A DNA stretch of 64,000 bases from Armatimonadota bacterium (GTDB taxonomy: Bacteria; Armatimonadota; Fimbriimonadia; Fimbriimonadales; Fimbriimonadaceae), in assembly GCA_018268255.1 (NCBI GenBank), contig JAFDWX010000002.1, positions 1-64,000 on the forward strand. Reading direction: 5' to 3'. The number at the start of each line of letters is the position of its first letter. Within the stretch, counting starts at the first letter, position 1. Position numbers and translations under genes: made by a program. This document shows, one piece after another, positions 48,499-58,635 of this stretch. The notes beneath the pieces are model-generated. The model made no database searches. It was not told the origin of the DNA and saw only the letters and a program-made list of their open reading frames with translations.

Positions 48499-49131
48499 AT
48501 GATTTTTGGGAGAACGAATCAGGACGTCCCAATGGTATGGATCCGCCCGCATTTGCCGGAAGACTTGGACGAGATCGAGCCGATGAAACAGGCGCTGCGG
48601 TCTTGCCAGACCGTGATCGATATTACTTTGCACCCAGCGCTTTGGGGCGGCGCGCTTCAGGGCACAGAAGCAACGATCCTTAAGGTGTTTGGAAGAGGCT
48701 TAGGTCTTCAGCCGGATAGTGGATCGGCCAGCACGCACATTGAAGCCGAACTTATCGAGACGCTTTCGTCGATCTCGCGCTCCCATATCGACTTCTATGC
48801 GCTCCAATTTGACCAAGCCCTAGAAGAGTTCCAGCTCGAAGGTGCGTTTCGACTTTTGGAGGAAGCAAGAGCGGATGGGTTGATCTCTCACCTTGGTCTG
48901 TTTCCCAAAGGAAGCCTGGCCGCGTCGCTCACGTTTTGGCATTTCAACGATGCATTCGATTTTGTGGTTCTTGAGCACGATCAGCAAGAGAAATTCTCGG
49001 TACTAGCGCAACTTGCCAAAGGCCGACGAGTCGGCATCGTGGAGGTGGGTGGCAGTACGGGCGCAAATCCGGTCATTCGCGCGGCCAAATCCGCCCAGGA
49101 GATCGAGATGTTCAGCTCAATTCCCCGGTGA
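48499..49131 (+). CDS. Divergent aldo/keto-reductase-like protein
   Basis: This is 210 residues. The middle reads like a fragment of the aldo/keto reductase barrel: I-E-A-E-L-I-E-T-L, H-I-D-F-Y-A-L-Q-F and L-L-E-E-A-R-A-D-G-L-I-S-H-L-G. These match helix and strand 4-5 of that fold. The catalytic D-T-A-x-x-Y-G and the K-x-H pair are not seen, and the protein is much shorter than the 300-plus residues of normal members. It may be a non-enzymatic relative or a remnant. The frame is intact and close to the prenyltransferase stop. Confidence 0.45.
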   Translation: MIFGRTNQDVPMVWIRPHLPEDLDEIEPMKQALRSCQTVIDITLHPALWGGALQGTEATILKVFGRGLGLQPDSGSASTHIEAELIETLSSISRSHIDFYALQFDQALEEFQLEGAFRLLEEARADGLISHLGLFPKGSLAASLTFWHFNDAFDFVVLEHDQQEKFSVLAQLAKGRRVGIVEVGGSTGANPVIRAAKSAQEIEMFSSIPR

Positions 49132-49239
49132 AGCCGCTAGTTTGTTGGATCTGGCGACTGAAACCCCGTTATTTGTCCAGGCATTTTGCCGCTCGCAAAT
49201 TGAGTCCGAACCAAGAGGGATGTCACAATCGTAGTACGG

Positions 49240-49275
49240 ATTGAGCGCTTATCTCATCTCTTGGATTCGCTCAAT
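49240..49275. promoter_or_regulatory. Eight-bp inverted repeat upstream of ygfZ
   Basis: ATTGAGCG (49240-49247) and CGCTCAAT (49268-49275) are perfect complements with a 20-base loop. They end 13 bases before the YgfZ ATG. It might be an operator or an mRNA hairpin. No function is proved. Confidence 0.3.
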
Positions 49276-49288
49276 TGGACTGACCCCT

Positions 49289-50281
49289 ATGAACGAAACT
49301 ATTCCGCCTCCGCAGTTGACCGATGAGGCGCGGGAGAGCTACGTTATCTTGCGTGAATCGTGCGGCAGAGTTGAGAACTCCGGTCGGGATTTGCTGATGG
49401 TGACCGGAAATGACCGCAAGGGCTGGCTGCAGGGTCAAGCGACGAACGATTTTCGCAACCTCCAACCCGGTGGCTTTCTCTCCTTTTGCTTTTGCTCGGC
49501 CACCGGCCAGCTCGAGGGAATCTATTCGCTCTGGAATCTTGAGAATTCCTTCGCCGTGATCGCCGATCGGCAATCGCTTTCGGTGCTCGAAGCTCGATTG
49601 GAAAGAATGGTCATTTTGGAAGACGTGAGGGGAGAGCGAACCGATCTTGAGACCATCAGCATTCAAGGTCCAGCCGCTTCTCGGCGACTCAGCGAGTTTC
49701 TGGAGTTGCCTGCGCTTGATGCAGGCTCAACATCGGTTGAGGGTGAGCCGGTTTTTATCCTCCGCAGTAATCGAACAGGATATGGCGGCTGGGTTGTTTT
49801 GGCTCAGAAGGGTGGGAAAGCTTCATCGGCCCTCAAAGAGGCATTTCGATCAGTGGATCTCCAGGCTTATGCTGTCGCGTGCTTGGAGGCGGGAAGTCCT
49901 CAATTCGGGATCGATACAGATGCGAAGACGCTGCCTCCCGAGCTTGGACCCGCGTTCGAATCAGCGAACATCAACTACAAGAAAGGGTGTTATATGGGCC
50001 AAGAGGTGCTCCAGAGAATCCACAGCCGGGGGCACGTCAACCGGCAGTGGGTAGGATTGGTTTCCGAATCGCCTATGGAGTCTGGGAATTTGGTAGTAAG
50101 TAGCAGAAAACCCGATGCAGGGCTGATCACGAGTGCTTATGAGAGCCCAGATTTCGGATTTATCGCCGGTGCTATGCTCCGCCGCGAAGTTGCTTTTTCC
50201 GGAGAGGTCGTAACAGTGCAGACCGCCAAAGGTCCGGTTGAGGCAGAGGTGCAAGAAATGCCGCTGTTGCGTTTCGGATGA
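49289..50281 (+). CDS. ygfZ: YgfZ/GcvT-family folate-binding protein
   Basis: This is 330 residues from the ATG at 49289. The conserved K-G-C-Y-x-G-Q-E motif of YgfZ proteins is at about residues 231-238. This element sits in the aminomethyltransferase-like fold that binds tetrahydrofolate. YgfZ helps Fe-S cluster enzymes such as MiaB in other bacteria. A glycine-cleavage GcvT is less likely, because of the K-G-C-Y motif. The stop overlaps the EamA gene by four bases (ATGA). Confidence 0.9.
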   Translation: MNETIPPPQLTDEARESYVILRESCGRVENSGRDLLMVTGNDRKGWLQGQATNDFRNLQPGGFLSFCFCSATGQLEGIYSLWNLENSFAVIADRQSLSVLEARLERMVILEDVRGERTDLETISIQGPAASRRLSEFLELPALDAGSTSVEGEPVFILRSNRTGYGGWVVLAQKGGKASSALKEAFRSVDLQAYAVACLEAGSPQFGIDTDAKTLPPELGPAFESANINYKKGCYMGQEVLQRIHSRGHVNRQWVGLVSESPMESGNLVVSSRKPDAGLITSAYESPDFGFIAGAMLRREVAFSGEVVTVQTAKGPVEAEVQEMPLLRFG

Positions 50282-51234
50282 AATCCGGCACAGGAAAGCT
50301 CATTCTTCTGTTGGCCGGTCTGAATATTATCTGGGGACCGGTCAACTTTTCAGTGTTTGTGGCCCGGGAGTCATTCAGCCAAGGCTTGATTCTCGCTCTG
50401 CGCTGGCCTCTTTTTGCTATCAGCCTATGGACTCTGATCATCGCGATGGGCCGATGGGGGAAGTCGATCGCGTTGCCGAAGGGGAAAGACGCATTGACGG
50501 CTTACGGAATCGGGCTCCTTGCAGCTGGTCCGGCTCACGCGCTGTACACCGTAGGCCTTCTCAAGAGCACGTCCACCGAAACGACGATTCTCAACCTCAC
50601 CGCGCCACTTTTTGTGGGATTGTTGGCCCATTTCATCCTTCATGAGCGCGTTGGTTTGTGGCGATGGGTCGCAATTTGGCTCTCGATAGTCGGTGCCTAC
50701 GTGGTGAGTTTGGGATTCGGGATACCCCAAATAGCCTCGGCAAACACTATTGGTGATTTGATCTATCTCTGCGGGACGATTCTAGAGAGCTTGGCGATGG
50801 TTCTCGCCATCAGAGTGATTCGTAAGTCATCGGGACTGGGGACATTGGTCTTTGAAGTGACGGGTATGGCGACTACGACGCTCCTGTTGCCGTTAATCTT
50901 GCCCAACCTTTATTCGTGGCACGTTACAAGCATCGGGACTGGTCCCATAATCGCGATCGTCTATCTGGCGCTAGTGGCTGGACTCATTTGCTTTGGCACC
51001 TGGTACCTCAAGGCAGAGAATGCCCCAATAACACTGATGGTCCCGACGCTCGCCCTTCAGGGGCCGACCAGTGCCATCGTCGGTTGGTATTTTCGCCACG
51101 AAAAGCTGGGCACTAATGTACTGGTCGGCTCGATTTTGATTATCGGCGCGCTGTTCCTCTCAACTTTTGGCAGCAGGCTTCTTGGACTTGCTCGGGGCAG
51201 TGGCCGCGAGATGCGAATACCCGAGGGCCCCTAG
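50278..51234 (+). CDS. EamA/DMT-family transporter
   Basis: This 318-residue protein has about ten helices in two EamA repeats (drug/metabolite transporter superfamily). A first-repeat end with A-P-L-F-V-G-L-L-A and a second-repeat end with T-L-A-L-Q-G-P-T-S-A-I are seen. The direction and substrate are unknown. It overlaps the opposite TMEM14-like gene by 75 bp at the 3' end. Confidence 0.87.
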   Translation: MKSGTGKLILLLAGLNIIWGPVNFSVFVARESFSQGLILALRWPLFAISLWTLIIAMGRWGKSIALPKGKDALTAYGIGLLAAGPAHALYTVGLLKSTSTETTILNLTAPLFVGLLAHFILHERVGLWRWVAIWLSIVGAYVVSLGFGIPQIASANTIGDLIYLCGTILESLAMVLAIRVIRKSSGLGTLVFEVTGMATTTLLLPLILPNLYSWHVTSIGTGPIIAIVYLALVAGLICFGTWYLKAENAPITLMVPTLALQGPTSAIVGWYFRHEKLGTNVLVGSILIIGALFLSTFGSRLLGLARGSGREMRIPEGP

Positions 51235-51525
51235 GACGCCAATTCCCAGAACCAGATTCATCATTGGCATCATAATCGATCCGCTTCCGGCAACTTCTGT
51301 GATTCGATAGATCCAAAAACCGATCAACGCGAGGACGACGATCCCGAGCGTTCGATAGGCAAACGCCGGTTTGTCCTTGGTTTGGAGCGTCAGGAGAATT
51401 ACGACGATTCCTGCCAGCAAGCCCGTAATGAGGGAGTTCTGGCTTTTGGCGACCAAGAACCCCATGAATCCGCCAAGGATGTTGATCAATCCGTAAAAGT
51501 ACAAAACGATGTTTAACCAGCTCAT
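51160..51525 (-). CDS. TMEM14-family (UPF0136) small membrane protein
   Basis: This is 121 residues with four short helices. G-G-F-M-G-F-L and a K-P-A-F-A-Y-R-T-L-G segment fit the TMEM14 family. A Lys/Ser tail (S-K-S-K-K-P-A-A-K-S) ends the protein. In mitochondria the relatives are linked to porphyrin or fatty-acid export. Bacterial roles are unknown. Its C-terminal 75 bases overlap the end of the EamA gene on the other strand. It lies 9 bases downstream of asd. Confidence 0.75.
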   Translation of the reverse strand: MSWLNIVLYFYGLINILGGFMGFLVAKSQNSLITGLLAGIVVILLTLQTKDKPAFAYRTLGIVVLALIGFWIYRITEVAGSGSIMMPMMNLVLGIGVLGALGYSHLAATAPSKSKKPAAKS

Positions 51526-51534
51526 AGTCTTTCC

Positions 51535-52545
51535 TTAGGCAACGGTGGACGGAGAGAATCTGTACTCCGCGATCTGGACGGCGTTGAGGGCAGCTCCCTT
51601 GAGAAGCTGGTCCCCGGCGATGAACATACTAACAGCATTGGGGTGCGACAGGTCGCGCCGAATTCGACCCACGAGGACATCGTCGTGGCCGCTTGCTTCA
51701 ATCGGCATGGGAAAGTGATTCTTGGCCCTATCATCCTGCACTCTTACACCCGGCGAACTTTGGAGAACTTCGCGAATCGCCTCTTCCGATGGACACTCAC
51801 CTGCAAATTCGATGGTCACGGATTCACTGTGCGCCCGCATGACAGGGACCCGAACGCACGTAACGTTGAGCTTCAAGTCTGGCTCTTCCAGAATCTTGCG
51901 AGTCTCCTGCATCACCTTCCATTCTTCGTCGTTGAATCCCAACTCGTTAACAGGGGTGTTGTGGCTAAATAGGTTGAACGCGTACGGATGTGGCATCACG
52001 TGGGGAACAGGTTCCTTTCCGTCCAGCACGTCGCGGGTTTGGGATTCCAGCTCCATCATCGCGGCTGCGCCTCCTCCGGACGCACTTTGGTAGGTGCTGA
52101 CGATCACTCGGTCGAGCTTTCCCAACTTGCGCAGTGGAGAGAGAGCCATGACTAAGATCGAAGCAGTGCAATTTGGATTTGCAATCAATCGATGTTCCGG
52201 CTTCATCGCATGCCCGTTGACCTCCGGAACTATGAGAGGAATCGAAGGATCCATGCGGAATGCGCTCGAATTGTCGACCACGAACGCGCCAGCGTCGAGA
52301 GCTGGCTGGAAGAATTCCCGACTTCTTGATGCTCCTGCGGAGAAGAACGCAACATCCACCCCCTCAAAACTCGATGGTGTTACGAGCTCCACAGAGTAAT
52401 CCTTTCCTTGGAAAGGCATTACTTTGCCCACGGACCTCGAACTCGCCAAGAGCTTTAGTTCCGTTACAGGGTAATTTCGTTGTTCGAACAACCTGAGGAA
52501 CTCTTGTCCCACAGCACCGGTAGCACCCAGAACAGCGACTTTCAT
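51535..52545 (-). CDS. asd: Aspartate-semialdehyde dehydrogenase
   Basis: This 336-residue protein opens with the NADP-binding motif G-A-T-G-A-V-G-Q-E-F. The catalytic cysteine is in N-P-N-C-T-A-S, near residue 128, and G-A-S-R-S lies early. It makes aspartate semialdehyde for lysine, methionine and threonine. The substrate for dapA and for the homoserine used by metX comes from here. TMEM14 follows on the same strand 9 bases later. Confidence 0.95.
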   Translation of the reverse strand: MKVAVLGATGAVGQEFLRLFEQRNYPVTELKLLASSRSVGKVMPFQGKDYSVELVTPSSFEGVDVAFFSAGASRSREFFQPALDAGAFVVDNSSAFRMDPSIPLIVPEVNGHAMKPEHRLIANPNCTASILVMALSPLRKLGKLDRVIVSTYQSASGGGAAAMMELESQTRDVLDGKEPVPHVMPHPYAFNLFSHNTPVNELGFNDEEWKVMQETRKILEEPDLKLNVTCVRVPVMRAHSESVTIEFAGECPSEEAIREVLQSSPGVRVQDDRAKNHFPMPIEASGHDDVLVGRIRRDLSHPNAVSMFIAGDQLLKGAALNAVQIAEYRFSPSTVA

Positions 52546-52731
52546 TTACCCTTGTGTACCCCACGAGAGTGCTGTATAGTAGATGATTAGATTAATGATG
52601 GGTCTATTCTCAAACATCACCAAGTGCAAATGAAATAGTGTATTTTTTGATGCCTTTGTCGCACCATGGGGATGAATATCCGAAAATAAGTACGAAGTTT
52701 TACTTCACAATTGCGTAAAGATTATAGGCAC

Positions 52732-53679
52732 ATGCGAGAAATGCTACGGGAAGATGGAGTGCGGATCAATTACCGACACTCAGTTGCGGACGGCGAACTG
52801 CACCACCAGAAGCTTGTGGAATCGGACAGCTTTCGGCTTTTGACACAAACGGGTGTGCGGCGAAAGCCTCTCCGTTGGCTTGCCGAACTTGAATCTGATT
52901 ACTTTTTCTTTCTCGGAGTGCTGAAAGGATCGATCTTCGTTCGTGGACTCAATTCAGGTCGAACCCGAGCACTGTTGCCACGAATGGCCCTCATTGCGAA
53001 TAGCGGAGCGGTTCTGCGGGGTCTTCTCTCACGTGGAGAACATAGCCACTTGGTGGGTGTGTGGCCCGCGGGAAGTACTCGTGCATTGCACCGGTGGTGG
53101 CAGGATCTCATCCGCGCGGAAGGTAACGGTCACGATGGATTCATCACTGCCTCATGCCACGTCGGAACGATTCTGGGCGAAGTTTTTGACCAAATGATGA
53201 TTTGGTCCAACGCCTATTCGGACCGAAATCTACCGAAGATCCAAGGATGCCTTCACATCATTGCTGGCGAGGGCCTCACCTCTGAGGAGCCGTACCGGTT
53301 ATCCGCGGTTCCACGAGCCAGTTGTCCCGCCCCATTGCTCAAACTCATCGACGAGGTTCAGCGAAATCCGGGGGAGAGTTGGACTTTGAAAGACGCAGCC
53401 AGCTACGTCGGATATTCGCCCTTCCACCTGAGCCGGACGTTCAAAGCAACGATCGGCTACGGCTTTCCCGAGTACGTCGAGCGACGCCGGACCGAAATCG
53501 CCATTACCAAGATGTTGCAGAGCAACAAGGACATCGACACAATTTCAGCGGAGAGCGGATTCTCGACTTCCCAGGGACTTCGCGAAGCATTCCGACAGCA
53601 TTTGGGCTTCCTTCCGTCCGAAGTTCGCGCGTTCAGCGCCGGAGAAGAGATGCTGGCAGGTATCCCAACCGGAATCTAG
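52732..53679 (+). CDS. AraC-family transcriptional regulator
   Basis: This is 315 residues from the ATG at 52732. A TTG at 52711 is also possible. The N-terminal part resembles a cupin-like sensor half. The C-terminal hundred residues hold two helix-turn-helix motifs, W-T-L-K-D-A-A-S-Y-V-G-Y-S and I-D-T-I-S-A-E-S-G-F-S-T, with the closing H-L-G-F-L-P-S-E-V-R. Ligand and targets are unknown. The 186-bp upstream gap is AT-rich and is shared with the divergent asd gene. Confidence 0.9.
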   Translation: MREMLREDGVRINYRHSVADGELHHQKLVESDSFRLLTQTGVRRKPLRWLAELESDYFFFLGVLKGSIFVRGLNSGRTRALLPRMALIANSGAVLRGLLSRGEHSHLVGVWPAGSTRALHRWWQDLIRAEGNGHDGFITASCHVGTILGEVFDQMMIWSNAYSDRNLPKIQGCLHIIAGEGLTSEEPYRLSAVPRASCPAPLLKLIDEVQRNPGESWTLKDAASYVGYSPFHLSRTFKATIGYGFPEYVERRRTEIAITKMLQSNKDIDTISAESGFSTSQGLREAFRQHLGFLPSEVRAFSAGEEMLAGIPTGI

Positions 53680-53700
53680 ACTCCTTAAATCACCGCTTCG

Positions 53701-53732
53701 TCTCTCTCATCGGGTTTTGCGATGAGGGAGAT
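53701..53732. terminator. Hairpin between the convergent araC-like and trpB genes
   Basis: TCTCTCTCATCG pairs with CGATGAGGGAGA over about 11 pairs. It lies between convergent stops and has no clear T-run on either strand, so it is only a probable bidirectional terminator. Confidence 0.45.
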
Positions 53733-53744
53733 AATGCGTGGTCT

Positions 53745-54926
53745 TTAAAGCTGCAGTAGTTTGACGGCGGATTCCATGTCCTTATCTCCGCGCCCGCTCA
53801 TGTTCACGACGATCCGGGTGCCAGCGGGCTGGAAGTCGGGCTGAAACAACGGGGCAAATGCGTGGGCACTCTCGAACGCAGGGATCAGACCCTCCAATTC
53901 CGCCACCTTGCGAAAAGCTGAAAGGGCTTCTTCATCGGTGATAGCCGAGTATCGGACCCGGCCAAGATCCTTCAAAAAACTGTGTTCCGCTCCGACTCCT
54001 GGATAATCCAAACCAGCGGAAACAGAATGCGTGCCCAGGATTTGGCCATCCTCGTCCTGCATGAGATAGCTGTAGGAGCCATGCAAGACGCCGGGCGATC
54101 CAGCGGTGAGAGGAGCAGCGTGCTGACCTGAGGTCAACCCGAGTCCGCCGGCCTCCACGCCCAACAGCTCGACCGATTCGTCAGACAGAAATCCCGCAAA
54201 GAACCCGATGGCGTTCGATCCACCACCCACACACGCAATGCCGAGATCAGGGAGACGTCCATACTGGTCTAAATACTGGGATCGGCATTCCTCACCAATG
54301 ACCTTTTGGAATTCTCGAACCATGTACGGATAGGGATGCGGCCCTGCAGCGGTTCCAATGATGTAATGAGTGTCTTCCACATTGGTCACCCAATCGCGCA
54401 TGGCCTCATTGAGGGCATCCTTCAGTGTGCGGGTGCCGCTGGAAACTGGGTGGACGGTGGCACCCAAAAGCTTCATCCGGAAGACATTGAGTTGTTGGCG
54501 TGCGCAGTCCTCCTCGCCCATGTAGACCTCGCACTTGAGACCGAACAGGGCGCAAACGGTCGCTGTGGCCACGCCGTGTTGTCCAGCTCCGGTTTCGGCG
54601 ATGATCCGGGTCTTTCCCATTCTTCGGGCCAGCAGGCATTGGCCAAGCGCATTGTTGATCTTGTGGGCACCGGTATGGTTCAAGTCCTCTCGCTTGATGA
54701 CCACGTGATATCCAGTCGCGTCACTGAGTCGTCTGGCTTCGGTGAGGGGGGTCGGGCGCCCCACGTAGTTCTTCAGCAAGCCGTTGAACTCATCATGGAA
54801 ATCTGGGTCGGCCCAAGACCTTTCAAACTCGTTCTCCAACTCCTCCAGGGCAGGAATGAGCGTCTCGGGCACGTAACGGCCACCGAAAGTTCCGAATCGG
54901 CCGCGGGAGTCTGGCTTGCTGAGCAT
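53745..54926 (-). CDS. trpB: Tryptophan synthase beta chain
   Basis: This is 393 residues, the standard TrpB1 length. The PLP lysine lies in H-T-G-A-H-K-I-N-N near residue 86. A phosphate-binding G-G-G-S-N-A segment follows, with the substrate-entry E-T-G-A-G-Q-H-G near 110. It joins indole and serine. trpA usually follows trpB but is absent here. The only gene on the other side is an AraC regulator. Confidence 0.95.
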   Translation of the reverse strand: MLSKPDSRGRFGTFGGRYVPETLIPALEELENEFERSWADPDFHDEFNGLLKNYVGRPTPLTEARRLSDATGYHVVIKREDLNHTGAHKINNALGQCLLARRMGKTRIIAETGAGQHGVATATVCALFGLKCEVYMGEEDCARQQLNVFRMKLLGATVHPVSSGTRTLKDALNEAMRDWVTNVEDTHYIIGTAAGPHPYPYMVREFQKVIGEECRSQYLDQYGRLPDLGIACVGGGSNAIGFFAGFLSDESVELLGVEAGGLGLTSGQHAAPLTAGSPGVLHGSYSYLMQDEDGQILGTHSVSAGLDYPGVGAEHSFLKDLGRVRYSAITDEEALSAFRKVAELEGLIPAFESAHAFAPLFQPDFQPAGTRIVVNMSGRGDKDMESAVKLLQL

Positions 54927-55010
54927 CGGTTTAGTCTACTAAATGGATCGGCGAATGGTTGCTAATCAGCCAACGTTGGAGGCGTGGATCGCGCCACAAT
55001 CTGCAAAGCA

Positions 55011-56087
55011 ATGTCCGTTGATGATCGCCTTTTTGACGAAGAGGGAAGCCATTCGAGGGAAAATGTCGCTCAGATCGAGCCGATCGGCGACTTGGAACTT
55101 CTTTCGGGCGCACGTCTGGCCGAAGTTCAAGTTGCATACCAGACCTGGGGTTCTCTGAATGCTGCGAGAGATAATCTCGTGCTGGTATGCCATGCGCTGA
55201 CGGGCGACAGCAACGCTGTGAGCTGGTGGGGACGGATTGTGGGCCCTGGGTGCGTGATCAATCCTGACGACCACTTCATCGTGTGCACCAACACGATTGG
55301 AGGTTGCCGAGGATCCACGGGGCCAGGAACTCTGGACGGACAGGGGAATCGGCTAGGCTCGCGATTTCCCGCCATCTCTGTGGAAGACATGGTCAACGCC
55401 CAAGTGTCTCTTTTTGAAAGGATGGGTTGGCCGACGCCCCGTATGGTCTGCGGAGGAAGCATGGGTGGGATGCAGGCACTTGAGTGGGCAAGGCGAAATC
55501 TCTGTGCCAAGGCGTGGCTCACTGCGAGCGCAGGACAGCATGATGCCATGCAAATTGGATTTAACGAGGCGATGCGTCAAGCGATTATCGCCGATCCGAA
55601 ATGGAACGGTGGCGACTTTTCGCCTTCCGACCCACCCAGCGGAGGGCTCGCGGTAGCAAGGATGATCGGGCACCTGAGCTACTTGAGCTTCGAGGCATTC
55701 CAGAACAAATTTGGGAGGCGGACGCAAGACGGGCAACCCGATGTGTTTCAGGTGGAAAGCTATCTCCGATACCAGGGCTCAAAGTTCACAAGCCGGTTTG
55801 ATGCCGGAAGCCTTGTCTGCCTCACGCAAGCGATCGACCGTTACTCCTGCGAGTCGTTGGAGGGGTGCCGAACACCGCTTTTGCTGACTGCATACACCTC
55901 TGATTGGATCTATCCTCCAACCCAAAGCCAAAAACTTGCAGATCTCGCCAACCAGGCCGGATGCCCCTGCCAGTACGAACTCATCGATCTCCCCTATGGC
56001 CACGACGCCTTTCTTCTGGATGGCGACATCCAAACACAATTTGTCAACACTTTTCTATACAATGGGCCAGCGCACACCTCAGGTTGA
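55011..56087 (+). CDS. metX: Homoserine O-acetyltransferase
   Basis: This is about 358 residues from the ATG at 55011. A GTG at 54984 is possible, but its GGAGG lies only one base away. It is an alpha/beta hydrolase of the MetX type. H-A-L-T-G-D-S opens the oxyanion part, and the nucleophile serine is in G-G-S-M-G-G-M-Q. S-D-W-I-Y-P-P carries the aspartate and G-H-D-A-F-L the histidine. It makes O-acetylhomoserine for the metY product at 35389-36696. Homoserine O-succinyltransferase is excluded only by family resemblance. Confidence 0.9.
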   Translation: MSVDDRLFDEEGSHSRENVAQIEPIGDLELLSGARLAEVQVAYQTWGSLNAARDNLVLVCHALTGDSNAVSWWGRIVGPGCVINPDDHFIVCTNTIGGCRGSTGPGTLDGQGNRLGSRFPAISVEDMVNAQVSLFERMGWPTPRMVCGGSMGGMQALEWARRNLCAKAWLTASAGQHDAMQIGFNEAMRQAIIADPKWNGGDFSPSDPPSGGLAVARMIGHLSYLSFEAFQNKFGRRTQDGQPDVFQVESYLRYQGSKFTSRFDAGSLVCLTQAIDRYSCESLEGCRTPLLLTAYTSDWIYPPTQSQKLADLANQAGCPCQYELIDLPYGHDAFLLDGDIQTQFVNTFLYNGPAHTSG

Positions 56088-56158
56088 CCTTTTGACAGAA
56101 AAACTGGCAAAGACCTGCCGATAAGAATCCTAGTACCCATGCTGGGTTGAACATCGCT

Positions 56159-58468
56159 ATGTCGAAGATTCTTGCTCCATCTAAGTGGGTGATGGGCCGG
56201 CTGCGCTTTCCTGCAAAGTTTGGCTTAATCGCCGTTCTCTTTTTGGCTCCGATTGCTCTCTTTGGGTTCTTTTTCCTGAGAGAAATCAACACGTTCATCA
56301 ACTTCGCAGCCGCCGAGCGAACCGGAATTGTCCTAGGCAAACCGCTCGCGGATGTCCTGAAGTCCTCTCTGGATTATCGAAGGGCTATTCAAGTAGATCC
56401 CTCTGGTGCCGGAAAGGCCAAAGACGCCTTGGCAGCGTCAGTTGCAAAAGCCGCTGAAGCCTACAAAGCGACCGCAGCCGACCTGGATGTCAAATCTGAT
56501 TGGCAGAAATATGAAGAAGCCTATCAGGGCGTCGCGAAAGCTACCACGCCGGCCGATCAGCTGAAATCACTCCAGGGATTGGCGGATCAGGTCAACACCC
56601 TGATCGTCAGCGTTGGCGCCGTGTCGAATCTCGTATTGGACCCTGACATCGACACGTACTATTTGATGGACTCGGTCATCGTCCAAATCCCTAATGCGAC
56701 GAATCGAATCGCTCAAGCCCGAGATTTGGCGTTGGCTTCTGCAGCGACTAAGCAGATTTCCCCCGACGACAAGACCAACTTGACTGTGCTGGTCGGTCAG
56801 TATAGTTCGAATCTGGAAACCATTAAAGGGGACTACAAGGCCAGTTCGGACTACAACAAGGACGTCACGGCTTCCGTCGGGAAGACCTTTGATGCCCAGG
56901 TTGCTGCAACGGATGGGTTTACCAAGATCCTTCACGATCAAGTTCTCGGCAACACGGTTTCTGCGTCTACCGGTGCAGTGCAGACCTCATCCGATGCTGC
57001 TATGAGTGCCCAGTGGGCGTACAGCGATGGAGCTTGGAAGAAGCTGGACGATCTCATTTTGTTCCGGCAGAGCACGTTTGAGGCTCGCAGATTGTGGGTT
57101 ACCGCGCTTGCGGCTCTGTTCGTTCTTGCAGCAGGATACATGTTCCTAGGCTTCTACCAAAGCACGGTCGGAAGTATCCGGAAAGTGGTCACCACAGCCA
57201 AGGCTATTGCAGCAGGCGAATTTGGAACGACCATCCACATCGGGACTCGAGACGAAATTGGAGCGATGGGAGAAGATCTTAGCCAGATGTCTGCCAGTCT
57301 TTCACGGATCGCTGAGGCAGCCGATTCCATCGCGGACGGCAATCTCAATGTGGCAGTAACTCCTAACTCCGAACGCGATCAGTTGAGCATTTCGATCAAC
57401 CGGATGGTCACGAACCTCACCAGCTTGGTGACGCACCTCATGCATAGTACGAACGAAGTCGTGCAAATCGGGCAGAAACTTGCTGCCAGTGCGGTTGACG
57501 CCGAGAACGCCGTCAACGAGATGTCCAATTCGGTTACCGAAGTTTCCGGATGCACGGTCCAGTCCGCCGCAGCAGCTGGCGAGATTGCTAGAACCTGCGA
57601 ATCCCAAGCGATGAGCACCAACGCAGCGACCGAGGCCATGGAGCAATTGCAGGCCGCAATCGACTCCGTCAGAAGCATGGTCGAGACCCAATTCAGCCAT
57701 GTGCAGGAAACCCAAACTGCCGCCCAAGCGAGCGACAAGACGGTGAAATCCACGATCGAATCGATGAACAGGGTGCAGGTTCAGGTTGAGAATTCGGCAG
57801 ACGTCGTGCGCAAATTGGGCGAGAAAAGCGAGGAAATTGAGAAGATTGTCGATACGATCAATCAGTTTGCTGAGCAAACCAACTTGCTTGCGCTCAACGC
57901 CGCCATCGAGGCGGCACGAGCTGGCGAATACGGCAAGGGATTCGCGGTTGTGGCGGACGAGGTCCGAAAACTTGCGGAGCAGAGCTCTGGAGCCGCCAAA
58001 GAAATCGGGAACCTCATTCTTGAGGTACGGCAGGGCGTTGAACGCTCGCTGTCTTCGATGGACACCTGCACCGACGAGGTGAAGATCGGCGTGAATCAGA
58101 GCACCGAAGCGCAAGAAGCTCTCACTCAAGTTCTTGAGGCATCGCGCGACACTGTAGAAGTTGCCGAATCGCTCAATAGTACGGCGGCAGCCATGGTGGA
58201 TCTCTCGTACAAGCTGAATGGCTCTCTCGCGGGAGTTGCTCAGGAGAGCGAGATGACGGCCAGTGGAGCCGAGGAACTCGCTGCATCGGCTGATGAAGTG
58301 TCGCGCCTAGCGAACCAGGTCTCTCAGGCTATCACCCATCAGGCTTCGACCGTTCAGGCCGTATCCATGGCCGCGCAGGATCTCGACGCCATGGCTGCTG
58401 AACTTCGCGAAATGGTGAGCCAATTCCAAGTTCAAAAGCAGGATTCGCCACTTCTCAAAGTCGCGTAG
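56159..58468 (+). CDS. Methyl-accepting chemotaxis protein
   Basis: This is 769 residues from the ATG at 56159. A TTG four codons upstream is an alternative. TM1 is at about 21-40, and a large periplasmic helical sensor (about 41-310) follows. TM2 is near 311-333, then a HAMP domain and a second HAMP-like or linker. The signalling tip contains the conserved [19 protein letters not shown] core. The receptor ends without the C-terminal NWETF-type pentapeptide. No chemotaxis kinase genes are in the window. A perfect terminator follows. Confidence 0.95.
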   Translation: MSKILAPSKWVMGRLRFPAKFGLIAVLFLAPIALFGFFFLREINTFINFAAAERTGIVLGKPLADVLKSSLDYRRAIQVDPSGAGKAKDALAASVAKAAEAYKATAADLDVKSDWQKYEEAYQGVAKATTPADQLKSLQGLADQVNTLIVSVGAVSNLVLDPDIDTYYLMDSVIVQIPNATNRIAQARDLALASAATKQISPDDKTNLTVLVGQYSSNLETIKGDYKASSDYNKDVTASVGKTFDAQVAATDGFTKILHDQVLGNTVSASTGAVQTSSDAAMSAQWAYSDGAWKKLDDLILFRQSTFEARRLWVTALAALFVLAAGYMFLGFYQSTVGSIRKVVTTAKAIAAGEFGTTIHIGTRDEIGAMGEDLSQMSASLSRIAEAADSIADGNLNVAVTPNSERDQLSISINRMVTNLTSLVTHLMHSTNEVVQIGQKLAASAVDAENAVNEMSNSVTEVSGCTVQSAAAAGEIARTCESQAMSTNAATEAMEQLQAAIDSVRSMVETQFSHVQETQTAAQASDKTVKSTIESMNRVQVQVENSADVVRKLGEKSEEIEKIVDTINQFAEQTNLLALNAAIEAARAGEYGKGFAVVADEVRKLAEQSSGAAKEIGNLILEVRQGVERSLSSMDTCTDEVKIGVNQSTEAQEALTQVLEASRDTVEVAESLNSTAAAMVDLSYKLNGSLAGVAQESEMTASGAEELAASADEVSRLANQVSQAITHQASTVQAVSMAAQDLDAMAAELREMVSQFQVQKQDSPLLKVA

Positions 58469-58477
58469 CTTGCTTCA

Positions 58478-58520
58478 ACGGGGCTCATCCACATGGATGA
58501 GCCCCGTTCTCTTTTTCTCT
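58478..58520 (+). terminator. Terminator of the chemoreceptor gene
   Basis: A 12-bp perfect stem CGGGGCTCATCC / GGATGAGCCCCG with a four-base loop is followed by TTCTCTTTTTCTCT. Confidence 0.9.
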
Positions 58521-58545
58521 GTCCGAGGTATTATCGTTCGAGCGT

Positions 58546-58619
58546 TGCCCGCTCGTCTAATGGCAGGACGACAGGTTCTGGCCCTGTTAATCGAGGTTCG
58601 AATCCTTGGCGGGCAGCCA
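58546..58619 (+). tRNA. tRNA-Gln (anticodon CTG)
   Basis: Acceptor TGCCCGC pairs with GCGGGCA. The anticodon stem ACAGG/CCTGT carries the loop TTCTGGC with anticodon CTG. The T-loop GGTTCGAATCC and an encoded CCA end are present. A possible -10 box TATTAT is at 58529-58534. Confidence 0.95.
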
Positions 58620-58635
58620 GTTATTTAGCCCAGTT

